DNA of 27,460 nucleotides, from assembly GCA_964439605.1 (NCBI GenBank), contig CAYTPC010000092.1, forward strand, positions 1 to 27,460, read 5' to 3'. The DNA is from JAITWT01 sp964439605. Its GTDB lineage: Bacteria > Pseudomonadota > Gammaproteobacteria > Burkholderiales > Burkholderiaceae_C. The notes under the pieces were generated by a model. It did not search any database and had not been told where the DNA came from. It saw only the letters and a list, made by a program, of their open reading frames with translations. The position numbers were made by a program, and so were the translations under genes. Positions 7,689 to 15,197 of this stretch are shown one piece after another. Positions within the stretch are counted from its first letter, which is position 1; the number at the start of each line of letters is the position of its first letter.

Positions 7689-8683
7689 GTGCAGTAACGC
7701 TTCAGGCGCAGCGATTGTCCTATTTTGGCAAGCTCCCGGCGCGTGGCGATTTCGTCAAGGGGGTGTACAACCCTCAGTTGCTTGAAGTGCTCGACAAGTG
7801 GCTGTCCTCTGCGATGGAGTTGTTGTCTGAGGATCCGCGATGGAAACTCATCTATGACGAGCTTCCCGCTCTTCGGTTCATTTGTCTTGGTTCGCGCAAT
7901 TCGCTGGCGATTGCAGGCCATGTGTGCGCCAGCCGTGATGCCTCGTTGCGCCGCTACCCTTTTGTGACCGCCGTGCCGCTTGACGTGAAGGCGCCGCTGG
8001 AATTCATGGGGGGTGCGCCGCTGTTGCTGGATGAGTGCTGGCATCGGATGGAGCGCGGCGTGGACGAGTTGATTTCGTGTGCCGAATCCGACCTGGACCT
8101 CAAACGCTTCGAGAACACGGAGCTTGCCGTCGAAACGGCTTTCGGGGAGGCGGCGCAGTATGCCGCGTATGACCGCTTCCTGAAAGAGAACAGCCTGTTG
8201 CGCATCGAGCAGATGCTCAATGCCGGGGGCCCTCAGGTCTCGGTGCGCAGACTCATTCTTGCGATAGGCCTGCTGTTGCAGCCTGTCATGACCAGCGCCG
8301 CGTCGTACCTGGAGAAGGGACTGTCTTTGCCGTTGCCGCGCAATCCGGTTTTTCAGCCGCTGGTGGCAGCCTATTGGCTCGATCTGATCGCGCCGTTTTT
8401 CGCAAACGCGGATTTCGAGCTGGTGATATTTGTCTGTTCGATTAACGATCGTCCGCGGCTGGTGGTCGGCTTCAACGGTTTGTCGCCGCGCAGTTTGCAG
8501 GCGGTGATACATCCGCAGGTGTATGCGCAGCAGAATATCGAGATCGACAATGCCGAATGGGTCGAGGATAACCTCCATGGCAGCCACGAGATCTACAGGC
8601 TCGTGAGCTATCTCGATCAGCCGCAGCTGCCCTTGCGGATCATCCTGGATGCATTCCGCGAAGTCTTCAACGCAGGAGGGTGA
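7685..8683 (+). CDS. tagF: TagF, ImpM-family T6SS regulator
   Basis: This 332-residue protein begins with the family's signature YFGKLPARGDF at 13-23, and the ImpM/TagF domain fills roughly the first 200 residues. In Pseudomonas and Agrobacterium, TagF represses T6SS assembly after translation, partly by sequestering Fha; the PpkA kinase / PppA phosphatase pathway relieves this in Pseudomonas. It overlaps tssM by 4 nt and is followed at once by the OmpA-like gene. None of ppkA, pppA or fha is in the window, so its partners must be elsewhere or it acts differently here. It is longer than the shortest family members because of a C-terminal part (about 220-332) that I cannot assign. Confidence 0.93.
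   Translation: MSAVTLQAQRLSYFGKLPARGDFVKGVYNPQLLEVLDKWLSSAMELLSEDPRWKLIYDELPALRFICLGSRNSLAIAGHVCASRDASLRRYPFVTAVPLDVKAPLEFMGGAPLLLDECWHRMERGVDELISCAESDLDLKRFENTELAVETAFGEAAQYAAYDRFLKENSLLRIEQMLNAGGPQVSVRRLILAIGLLLQPVMTSAASYLEKGLSLPLPRNPVFQPLVAAYWLDLIAPFFANADFELVIFVCSINDRPRLVVGFNGLSPRSLQAVIHPQVYAQQNIEIDNAEWVEDNLHGSHEIYRLVSYLDQPQLPLRIILDAFREVFNAGG
8674..8680 (+). promoter_or_regulatory. Ribosome-binding site fixing the OmpA-like gene start
   Basis: AGGAGGG lies inside the last codons of tagF, 4 nt before the ATG at 8685. It favours this ATG over an upstream in-frame codon at 8649, because a clean signal peptide then starts at residue 1. Confidence 0.75.
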
Positions 8684-8684
8684 G

Positions 8685-9512
8685 ATGTCGGCAATCAGAC
8701 CGTGGATAGTGGCGTTGTGGCTCGGCGGTTCGATGGGGCTGTGGACCGCAGGCGCGTGGGCGCAGGGGGCTGTGCAAGATGCGAGGCGGATTCAGGCCGT
8801 TGGCGCTGAAGCGGGCTCGCAGGTGGTCGTAGGGGGGCAGGTGCCTGATGAGGCCACGCGGCAGGCGGTTCTTGCCGCGCTGCGCCAGGTCTACGGCATG
8901 AGCAACGTCGTCGACAAGATGGAGGTCGTCGGCGATATTGGCGTGCCGGTGAATTGGGCAGCCAATGTGCAAAAGCTGCTGACCCCTGCGCTCAAGCAGG
9001 TGCAGCGCGGCCAGTTGCAGATCGAAGGTACCCAGGTGGTGGTTTCTGGCGACGTGAACTCAGAAACACTGCGCCAGAAAATCGTCAGTGACATGGCCTC
9101 TTCGCTCAATCCGGCGTACACCGTCCGCAACGGTCTGCGCGTACCGGCAGTCGAGCAAAGCGAAATCGACGCGGCGCTGGCCAACCGGATCATCGAATTC
9201 GAGGCCGGCAGCGCGACTCTGACGCACAAGGGGCGCGAGATCCTGGACGAAATGCTGCCAAGTTTCCGCAGGCTCACGAATCAGACGGTGGCCATCATCG
9301 GGCACACCGATGATTCGGGTTCGCGGTCGCTCAACCTGTCATTGAGTCAGGCACGGGCCGATACCGTGAAAGGCTATCTGGTGAACAAGGGCATCGACCC
9401 TGCCATCATGACAACCAGCGGCGTTGGCCCGGACCAGCCTGTGGCGGCCAACGATTCTGACCAGGGGCGTGCACGCAACCGGCGGATCGAGTTTCGCGTC
9501 GGGAAAACCTGA
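8685..9512 (+). CDS. Secreted BON/OmpA-like peptidoglycan-binding protein of the T6SS
   Basis: This 275-residue exported protein has a signal peptide ending AWA (cleavage after about A26). Two BON-like beta-alpha segments follow (about 40-83 and 110-152), then an OmpA-like peptidoglycan-binding domain (about 165-273). The binding signature is present: GHTDDSG (206-212), LSLSQARAD (218-226) and RARNRRIEF (262-270), with D210 and R224 as likely contacts to diaminopimelate. No membrane helix or lipobox is visible, so it should be soluble in the periplasm. TssL here lacks an OmpA domain, so this separate protein may anchor the membrane complex to the wall, as TagL or fused TssL domains do elsewhere. 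That role is inference. It ends 24 bp from the convergent tssA stop. Confidence 0.9.
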   Translation: MSAIRPWIVALWLGGSMGLWTAGAWAQGAVQDARRIQAVGAEAGSQVVVGGQVPDEATRQAVLAALRQVYGMSNVVDKMEVVGDIGVPVNWAANVQKLLTPALKQVQRGQLQIEGTQVVVSGDVNSETLRQKIVSDMASSLNPAYTVRNGLRVPAVEQSEIDAALANRIIEFEAGSATLTHKGREILDEMLPSFRRLTNQTVAIIGHTDDSGSRSLNLSLSQARADTVKGYLVNKGIDPAIMTTSGVGPDQPVAANDSDQGRARNRRIEFRVGKT

Positions 9513-9541
9513 AGGCGGTGTCGCGCGGCACCGGTTTCAGG
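9508..9541 (-). terminator. Hairpin terminator at the convergent OmpA-like / tssA junction
   Basis: CCTGAA (9508-9513) pairs with TTCAGG (9536-9541), and inside it CGGTG (9516-9520) pairs with CACCG (9529-9533), with a 2x2 internal mismatch between. Read on the minus strand the hairpin is followed by TTTTC, so it best fits termination of the tssJ-K-L-A transcript. The plus side has no T-run, though the same hairpin may slow transcription. Both stop codons lie in the outer arms. Confidence 0.65.
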
Positions 9542-10625
9542 CAGCGGGACCGTCGCGGCCCTTTTCGAGCACGTCCAGTAGCTCCTCGAGTTGAGCGAGT
9601 TCCTGGTCGTTTTTAATGACGTTGCGCAGCCACGCGTGCAAGGGCATGTCGGCCCAGCGAGCGGCTTTCTTGGCTAGATAGGCGACCGGGCTGGAGGGCT
9701 CGGTCCGCTCGAAATAATCGGCAATTTGCTTGAGTTGGGCGATTGCCTGGACGCGGCTGTGGATGCCTTCGCGTCCCACCGTATTTGGAATTGAAACCGA
9801 TGAGTCCAACGCAGCCAGAGGCGGTGCATCCTGCGCTGGGGCGTCCTCGGCGTCGGCCGTGTCCCATCTTATGCCCGCTTCCTTGGCGAAGCGTTCGGTC
9901 GTATGCTGGATATCGGCCAGCGTTTCCTTGATGGTGCTGAAACTCGGGCCGTTTGAGGCGGTCTTCTCGTCGAACACGCGTTCGAAATTGGTGATTGCCG
10001 CCGCGCACTCCAGCAATTCGGCGTGCAGGGTCTGCATGAACTGGGGCGATGTTGCCAAGCGCACTTGCTCGAACTGTTCAAGACTGGTTTTGCCTTGGCG
10101 CAGCTCGTCGGCTTTCTCTGGGTCGCGCTTGATCTGATGGCTCAGCGCCAGTGCCGCCTCGTGCGTGAGCATGTCGTAACTCGTATGCGAGTTGCTGACG
10201 ATCGGGGTGTGCTTGAGCAGTTCGTCAGTGCGTTGCAGCAGCCAGGAGATGTTGCCGGTGCGAACATCGAGATCGCCGTACTCAGGCAGTGGGTGGATGC
10301 TGTCCCAGTAGCGTTCACACAGCCCCGCCAAGAGGCGATAACCGTCGGCCAAGCCGGCAAACCCGCGTGTGACGCCCATGGCGTCGGTCAGCCAGACCGC
10401 CAGGCGCAGATCCTTGGTCGATTCACTCAACAGGCGGATGCACTCGGAAATGACGAAGGCCCAGTCAGCCTCCTTCAGGTCGATGACCCAGTCGCCTTGT
10501 TCGAGCGATGGATCGTCGAACTCGCGAGCGTGCTGGATTGCGTCGAACTGGGTCGAGAAAAGCATATCCTCGCCGCAGGGCGAAGCATCGGATAGAGGGG
10601 CGAGCAGGGCTTCAAGATCGAACAT
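9537..10625 (-). CDS. tssA: TssA, baseplate/sheath-cap protein
   Basis: TssA recruits and caps the growing sheath and contacts the baseplate. The protein has 362 residues from the ATG at 10625; a TTG five codons upstream is possible but less likely. The start MFDLEALLAPLSDASPCGED is the classic ImpA N-terminal domain opening, and that domain runs to about 130. The middle (about 150-240) is helical. The C-terminal part, after an Ala/Asp/Pro-rich linker, reads SRVQAIAQLKQIADYF then EPSSPVAYLAKKA, as in the short TssA class of Pseudomonas TssA1. It is the last gene of the minus-strand tssJ-K-L-A group, 50 bp after tssL. Confidence 0.95.
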   Translation of the reverse strand: MFDLEALLAPLSDASPCGEDMLFSTQFDAIQHAREFDDPSLEQGDWVIDLKEADWAFVISECIRLLSESTKDLRLAVWLTDAMGVTRGFAGLADGYRLLAGLCERYWDSIHPLPEYGDLDVRTGNISWLLQRTDELLKHTPIVSNSHTSYDMLTHEAALALSHQIKRDPEKADELRQGKTSLEQFEQVRLATSPQFMQTLHAELLECAAAITNFERVFDEKTASNGPSFSTIKETLADIQHTTERFAKEAGIRWDTADAEDAPAQDAPPLAALDSSVSIPNTVGREGIHSRVQAIAQLKQIADYFERTEPSSPVAYLAKKAARWADMPLHAWLRNVIKNDQELAQLEELLDVLEKGRDGPAA

Positions 10626-10675
10626 GGCAGGAAAAGGCAAAGATCAAAACGCGCGGCCGGCGATTCACGAGGCCA

Positions 10676-11461
10676 TCAGGGCAGCGAAATCGTGAGGTTG
10701 GCTTGGCGCGGCCCGAGTCCGATGATGTCGTGAAACTTGTTGAGCATCGATTGCGTCTGGCTCGACAGGTGAGTCGCCAGACCCAGAAAGGCGACCAGTG
10801 CGATCAGCGAGAACACCGAGGCGACCACCCATTGCGGCGCTTCGCGCTTGAGCGTATGCGCAATTTTGTCGGGCAGCATCCAGTGCGGCGCGAAAGGCGC
10901 GCGCTTGCCCCGGATGTTTGCAATTTCATCGCCTAGGCGCGCTGTCAGGTAGCCCAGCTTCTCGGACCCTTCCAGCAGGTACTTGCCCTGGAAGCCGACC
11001 AGCAGGCACATGTAAAAAACTTCGAGCGACTGTACGCGCGGCGCGCCTTGGGCGCGCAGTGTCTCCAGCGTCTGAAAGAAGTTTTCGCCCGCGAGCTGCT
11101 CGCCGAACAGCACGAGTTGCAGTGGCCGGCGTTCCCATTCGGCATGGATCGGGAACTCGGGTGCGGCCAGCACGAATTCGTCCACCGCCGCGCAGAATGC
11201 ATATTTGCAGGAGTAAATGTCCTCTGCGCTGGCGTCCAGGCGCTTGGCATTGCGCTCGAAATCAGTCAGGTAGTTGCGGATGTTGTTGAGAAACTGCTCT
11301 GCCTGGAGTGGCTGCTGCCGCTGCCGGATCAGGAAAAGCATCACGAAGCCGTCGTAAAGCAGGTCCAGCAGACTCGAACCGTTTGGCGTGGCCGAAACGA
11401 GCGGTGCCGGCGGCTGGGGAGCGTCGGCGCTGAGAAGCGATGGTGCGCGCTGTGTGGTCAT
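10676..11461 (-). CDS. tssL: TssL, DotU-family inner-membrane protein
   Basis: TssL is the cytoplasmic part of the membrane complex and docks the baseplate through TssK and TssE. The 261-residue protein starts at the ATG at 11461, which overlaps the tssK stop by 4 nt (ATGA). A disordered Pro/Ala N-terminus (1-28) is followed by the helical DotU domain (about 30-190), containing DIYSCKYAFCAAVDEFVL and LGYLTARLGDEI. A single tail-anchor helix sits at about 211-232. Only 29 residues follow, so there is no fused peptidoglycan-binding domain. The separate OmpA-like gene nearby may supply that activity. Confidence 0.96.
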   Translation of the reverse strand: MTTQRAPSLLSADAPQPPAPLVSATPNGSSLLDLLYDGFVMLFLIRQRQQPLQAEQFLNNIRNYLTDFERNAKRLDASAEDIYSCKYAFCAAVDEFVLAAPEFPIHAEWERRPLQLVLFGEQLAGENFFQTLETLRAQGAPRVQSLEVFYMCLLVGFQGKYLLEGSEKLGYLTARLGDEIANIRGKRAPFAPHWMLPDKIAHTLKREAPQWVVASVFSLIALVAFLGLATHLSSQTQSMLNKFHDIIGLGPRQANLTISLP

Positions 11462-12807
11462 GGTACGAGTGCGATCAGTTCGAGATTGAGATCGGCAATG
11501 CCTTCGGGCGTGTAGATGGCGACGCTTTGCGCCTGCAGCATGCGTTCGTACAGCGGGCTCTTGCTGTCGACTGCGAAATAGCACGCGCCAGCCTTCACCG
11601 GGATCGCCGGCGGCACTTGCGGCGCATAGACCAGCCGTACGCCCGGCATGGCCGATAACACCAGTTTGTCGACGTCTTCGGGCGCGCCGATCTTGAAGCG
11701 CGCGGGAACCGCTTCGACCAATTCGGCCACCGGCATGCTTGCCGTGACGACCAAGTAGAAAGCTGTTTTCTCGTCGATTTTGCCCGAGTCCAGACGGCCG
11801 ACATGGAAAGAACGGCGCGGCTCGGACAGCGCGATCGAGAAGTAGCGCGTCGAGATCACGGTGTCGAGCAGATCCCTGACCACGTGTTCAAGTTCAGCGA
11901 ATGCAGGCCCTGGGTCTTGATGTGAATAGGTCGGCAGGTTGGCAAGGGTGTAGATCTTGGAGAAGGTCATCAGCCCGCCCGCGAGCACCAGCAATTCCTG
12001 AAACAGGCGTTCGGGGTGAAAGGCGGGGTGCCGGAACAGATGCGACAGCGAGGCAAAGGCCGCGTTGGCGGTATGCAACAGCCAGAACGAAGCGATATCA
12101 CCCGAACGGAACTCAATAATGCTCTTGCTCGGTTCGCGATGCAGGCCGTAGAGCGAGTTGACTTTGGCCTGGAGTATGTCCAGCAGGCGCCGCAGCATCT
12201 GGTACACCGTTGGCGAGGTGTCGATGCAGATGCACGGCGGAACGAAGCTCTCGTCGAGCTCAAAGCTCCCCGAAGCGGTGCGGCGGATGCGCACGAGCGG
12301 CAGCGAAACGAAGTGCTCGCGCGGTTCGGCGTCGGTGAGCAGCTTCACCGTTTTACGCAGATAGACCAACTCTGTGCTGGCAGCCTGCGTGAACAGATCT
12401 CTGGATTCGGCCGGATCGCTGACGTAGCGTGCGGCAAAGCTGGCGGCGTCTTCCGGCGCGCGGTAGTTATTGCCCAGTTCGTTGACCGGGTGCAGCGCGA
12501 GATAGAAAGTGATCTCGTTTTGGCCGGAACCCAGCGCATCGAGCGCTATCGGTGGCGGCAGCCGATCGGCCTGTGGTGCCGAGTAGGGTTCACCATCGGG
12601 AAAAATCAATGAGATCTCGGTCGCGCGCAGCATTCCGCTGGCCAACGCGTCCAGATCGAAGGCAACCGAGTGCACGCCCCAGTAATACGGATGGAGCGCC
12701 TGTGCCGTGCTGTGCAGACGTGATTCGTGATAGGCGTCCTGGCGCTGGAAATGCTGCGGACGCAGAAACAGGCCTTCTCCCCAAAGAACTTTGGCGGCGT
12801 TGTTCAC
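11458..12807 (-). CDS. tssK: TssK, baseplate-to-membrane adaptor
   Basis: This 449-residue TssK links the TssE-F-G wedge to TssL/TssM. The opening WGEGLFLRPQHFQ at residues 9-21 is diagnostic of the family, and the length is normal. The start is a GTG at 12807. It comes one base after a TGA that ends an upstream small open frame, and it has only a weak ribosome-binding site, so translation may depend on coupling. The stop overlaps the tssL start by 4 nt. Confidence 0.97.
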   Translation of the reverse strand: MNNAAKVLWGEGLFLRPQHFQRQDAYHESRLHSTAQALHPYYWGVHSVAFDLDALASGMLRATEISLIFPDGEPYSAPQADRLPPPIALDALGSGQNEITFYLALHPVNELGNNYRAPEDAASFAARYVSDPAESRDLFTQAASTELVYLRKTVKLLTDAEPREHFVSLPLVRIRRTASGSFELDESFVPPCICIDTSPTVYQMLRRLLDILQAKVNSLYGLHREPSKSIIEFRSGDIASFWLLHTANAAFASLSHLFRHPAFHPERLFQELLVLAGGLMTFSKIYTLANLPTYSHQDPGPAFAELEHVVRDLLDTVISTRYFSIALSEPRRSFHVGRLDSGKIDEKTAFYLVVTASMPVAELVEAVPARFKIGAPEDVDKLVLSAMPGVRLVYAPQVPPAIPVKAGACYFAVDSKSPLYERMLQAQSVAIYTPEGIADLNLELIALVP

Positions 12808-12808
12808 T

Positions 12809-13024
12809 TCAGTTGTCCACCGTGCTGCCGCGCGACCCGCGCCGTATGGAAACTGGCGCAGCCAAGGCCAGGAGTCCCGTGGAACCTGCTTGGCTGGGCC
12901 GGGGGTGTCCGAGCCACACGAAGTGGGCGAGGCTGGGGATGAGGTTCATCTCAGGCGAACTCCATGAAAAACGCACAGGATACCGAACGGCCTTTGGCTC
13001 GGGATGATGGAAAACCACGTTCAT
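12809..13024 (-). CDS. Possible 71-residue ORF filling the tssJ-tssK gap
   Basis: The 222-bp space between tssJ and tssK holds one frame that begins with ATG 5 bp after the tssJ stop and ends with TGA one base before the tssK GTG. It encodes 71 residues, rich in Pro, Ser, Arg and Trp, without a recognisable domain, signal peptide or membrane helix. The ribosome-binding site is weak. The exact fit between its neighbours suggests translational coupling, but the composition looks non-coding and it may be an inserted spacer. Confidence 0.25.
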   Translation of the reverse strand: MNVVFHHPEPKAVRYPVRFSWSSPEMNLIPSLAHFVWLGHPRPSQAGSTGLLALAAPVSIRRGSRGSTVDN

Positions 13025-13029
13025 GACAG

Positions 13030-13644
13030 CTATTTGCGGCAACTGATTTCGGAGAGCAGGTCCGGTGCTGGCACGGCTCCCAGAGCGTTTTGCGGCGCGA
13101 TGATCTCGCCCTTGGTGACGGTGAACGCGCAGCCATGCGCCCCCACGAGAATACCTGTTTTTTCCGATTCGACCGGATCGAATGCGAAGCGCCAGCGCTG
13201 GATGGTCGGCGAATAGAACAGGCCCACGACGGCCAGCGCGCCAGCCTGCCGCGGAACCGACTCCGTCCATTGATAAGACCGGTCTGGCAACAAGGTGATT
13301 TCGCGGCTTTCGATCAGGTCGTCGCCGAGCACTTTCTTATCTTGTCCCGGGTGTACGAATGTATCAAATGGTGCCTGATAGAAACTGGTTGTATCTTTTA
13401 GTTTGTAAATACGTACTACCAGTGCCAGAGGCTTGCCATTGGGATCCGTATTGAGATTTTTGCCCGCAGCGATTGAAACGGCCACTTTGCGCGGCGGTTT
13501 TTGCGACTCGGGGATGTCCGGCCTTTTCAGTCCGAATATTTCCAGTGCAGTGCCGGTGGCTGACCCAGGTGTGCCTCCAACCGAACCGCACCCTGCGAGC
13601 CACAGGGCAGTAAGCGTCCACGCCAGCGTCTTTATTTTCATCAT
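13030..13644 (-). CDS. tssJ: TssJ, outer-membrane lipoprotein of the T6SS membrane complex
   Basis: TssJ anchors the trans-envelope complex in the outer membrane and binds the TssM periplasmic tip. The 204-residue precursor starts at tandem ATG codons (13644 and 13641), of which either may be used. A short lipoprotein signal ends in the lipobox LAGC with C19 as the acylated residue. The mature part carries the expected beta-sandwich strands, including KPLALVVRIYKLKD and AGALAVVGLFYSP. It is the first gene of the minus-strand J-K-L-A group and has a likely promoter about 90-110 bp upstream. Confidence 0.95.
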   Translation of the reverse strand: MMKIKTLAWTLTALWLAGCGSVGGTPGSATGTALEIFGLKRPDIPESQKPPRKVAVSIAAGKNLNTDPNGKPLALVVRIYKLKDTTSFYQAPFDTFVHPGQDKKVLGDDLIESREITLLPDRSYQWTESVPRQAGALAVVGLFYSPTIQRWRFAFDPVESEKTGILVGAHGCAFTVTKGEIIAPQNALGAVPAPDLLSEISCRK

Positions 13645-13688
13645 TAAACGGCCAAAATCTGGCAAGCATAATGCGTTGCCCCGAATGT

Positions 13689-13708
13689 TTGCGACAACTA
13701 TGTTGCAA
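13689..13708. promoter_or_regulatory. Dyad between the tssJ promoter and the tssJ start
   Basis: TTGCGACA (13689-13696) and TGTTGCAA (13701-13708) form an 8-bp dyad with one mismatch and a 4-bp spacer. It lies just downstream of the predicted tssJ -10 box, where a repressor could act. No regulator is identified. Confidence 0.35.
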
Positions 13709-13730
13709 CAGCATACGATATTTGTGTCTA

Positions 13731-13757
13731 ATTGTAAAACTGTATGAATTGAGTCAA
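13731..13757 (-). promoter_or_regulatory. Predicted sigma-70-like promoter for tssJ-K-L-A
   Basis: Read on the minus strand: TTGACT (-35, bases 13757-13752), a 15-bp spacer and TACAAT (-10, bases 13736-13731). Both boxes match 5 of 6 consensus bases, but the spacer is short. It lies 87 bp upstream of the tssJ ATG. Confidence 0.35.
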
Positions 13758-13784
13758 TGAGATCCGATAAATGCTCGGTTTTGA

Positions 13785-13812
13785 TTGACGGATCTGCAGC
13801 ACCCTGTAGCAT
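13785..13812 (+). promoter_or_regulatory. Predicted sigma-70-like promoter for the lipoprotein-tssB operon
   Basis: TTGACG (13785-13790), a 16-bp spacer and TAGCAT (13807-13812) lie about 90 bp before the TPR lipoprotein ATG at 13903, within the divergent region shared with tssJ. The -10 match is 4 of 6, so this is only a candidate. Confidence 0.33.
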
Positions 13813-13902
13813 GCGAGGTCTGCAATTTATAGGCGTGTGTCCTTCAAGCGGGCAGGGCTTGAGCGTGGACGCCGCTAGTTTTAAGGGTTAAGGGGGCTTG
13901 CA

Positions 13903-14577
13903 ATGCTGGCAGTGCGAAAGCACATGCGATGTGCTGGGGTGGCGTTATTTGCCGCGGTTTTTTTTCTATCTGGGTGTGCGACCAAGCCCAGCACTTCGGT
14001 GCAGCCTCAGTCCGAGGAGGCTTACCGCGCCAGTCTGGCGGAAGCCGATGACGTTGCGGACAGGGGTGAGACCGAGGCCGCCGTGATGGCCTATCGGAAG
14101 GTGGCCACGGACAACCCAAGCCGCGATGAGCCATGGGTGAGAATTGGACAGCTCAGATTTGCCAAGGGGGATTACAGCTTGGCCATCGTCGCGGCAGAAG
14201 AGGCGCTCAAGCGCGATCCCACCAATCGTCAGGCCAAGAGCATTCATGCGGTGGGGGGCTTGCGTCTGGCGATGCTCTCCTTGGAAGACCTGCGCAAGGA
14301 AGGGCCGCTGACCGGAGATGCTGTAACAGACGCGCAACGCTTGGCCTCAGTGCTGCGCGAGGCGCTGGGGCAGAAAAGCCTGATCGCTGTTGAGCCTGTA
14401 GAGGCGTCGCCGTCGCGGTCCGCAACCGCGCCGCGACGTCCGCGTCCTCGGCCGGTGGCTCATGCAGAGGCTCATCCCAGTGCAGGAGCCCGCCCGAGTA
14501 CAGGGGCAACCGCACCTGCACCTGCGCCGCGGTCCACGGCGCCGTCCGGCGGTAATCCACTGGATGCGTTCAGATAA
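13903..14577 (+). CDS. TPR-repeat lipoprotein, T6SS-associated
   Basis: The 224-residue precursor starts at ATG 13903, preceded by AGGGGG at 13891-13896. A lipoprotein signal ends in LSGC, with C25 as the lipidated residue. Residues about 38-115 form two or more TPR-like helical repeats (for example EAAVMAYRKVATDNPSRDEP and YSLAIVAAEEALKRDPTNRQ), suited to protein-protein contact in the periplasm. The tail (about 165-224) is Pro/Ala/Arg-rich and probably disordered. It precedes tssB and is divergent from tssJ. A TPR lipoprotein at this place also occurs in Burkholderia-type clusters; its exact role is not known to me. Confidence 0.88.
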   Translation: MLAVRKHMRCAGVALFAAVFFLSGCATKPSTSVQPQSEEAYRASLAEADDVADRGETEAAVMAYRKVATDNPSRDEPWVRIGQLRFAKGDYSLAIVAAEEALKRDPTNRQAKSIHAVGGLRLAMLSLEDLRKEGPLTGDAVTDAQRLASVLREALGQKSLIAVEPVEASPSRSATAPRRPRPRPVAHAEAHPSAGARPSTGATAPAPAPRSTAPSGGNPLDAFR

Positions 14578-14625
14578 GTAAAGCGCATTGTTTTAATGTG
14601 ATCTTCTCAGTCAAAAATATCCACT

Positions 14626-14643
14626 CGGCCGATTTTCCGGCCG
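14626..14643 (+). promoter_or_regulatory. GC-rich hairpin in the tssB leader
   Basis: CGGCCG (14626-14631) and CGGCCG (14638-14643) can pair as a 6-bp stem with loop ATTTTC, followed by TTTC. It sits 8 bp before the AGGAGC ribosome-binding site of tssB. It could be a weak terminator for the lipoprotein gene, an RNA-stabilising 5' hairpin or a processing site. Confidence 0.45.
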
Positions 14644-14665
14644 TTTCATTAGGAGCAACTGTCCA

Positions 14666-15193
14666 ATGAGTACCAAGCGACAAAGCGTTCAAAAACGTCT
14701 CCAGAAGGTGAGGCCGCCGCGCGTTCAGCTCACATACGACGTTGAGTTGGGTGATTCGATTGAAAAAAAGGAATTGCCGTTCGTCGTGGGTGTCATCGCC
14801 GACTTGGCAGCTCAGTCTCAGGTGGAGCAGCCTCGCCTGAAGGATCGAAAGTTCATCAACATCGATCAAGACAACATCGATGACGTGATGAAGGGTATCA
14901 AGCCGCGAGTTAGTTTCCAGGCGCCGAACAAGCTCGACCCACGGGGCGGCACCTTTCAGGTTGATTTGACCTTCGATTCAATGGAATCTTTTTCGCCCGA
15001 GGCGGTGGTCGAGCAGGTTCAGCCGCTCAAGCAGTTGCTTGAGGCGCGCACCAGGCTGGCGGATTTGCGCAACAAAATGGCCGGCAACGACAAACTCGAG
15101 GATCTCCTGGTCGATGTGCTCAGCAATACGGAAAAACTTGAGAGCCTGAATAAAAACAAGGATGCCGACGGCGGCAAGAAAGACGAGGAGTGA
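14666..15193 (+). CDS. tssB: TssB (VipA), small sheath subunit
   Basis: TssB pairs with TssC to build the contractile sheath. The 175-residue protein has the usual opening (RPPRVQLTYDVELGD from about 16) and the family block ELPFVVGVIADLAAQS, followed by DRKFINIDQDNIDDVM. The C-terminal helix (LLVDVLSNTEKLESL), which docks onto TssC, precedes a charged Lys/Asp/Glu tail. The ribosome-binding site AGGAGC is 9 nt upstream. tssC begins 4 nt after its stop. Confidence 0.98.
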   Translation: MSTKRQSVQKRLQKVRPPRVQLTYDVELGDSIEKKELPFVVGVIADLAAQSQVEQPRLKDRKFINIDQDNIDDVMKGIKPRVSFQAPNKLDPRGGTFQVDLTFDSMESFSPEAVVEQVQPLKQLLEARTRLADLRNKMAGNDKLEDLLVDVLSNTEKLESLNKNKDADGGKKDEE

Positions 15194-15197
15194 ATCG

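Noticed and set aside
15162..15197. Twelve-codon N-terminal extension of TssC
   Set aside because: It overlaps the end of tssB, and the ATG at 15198 has GAGGAG at good spacing and matches the family start.
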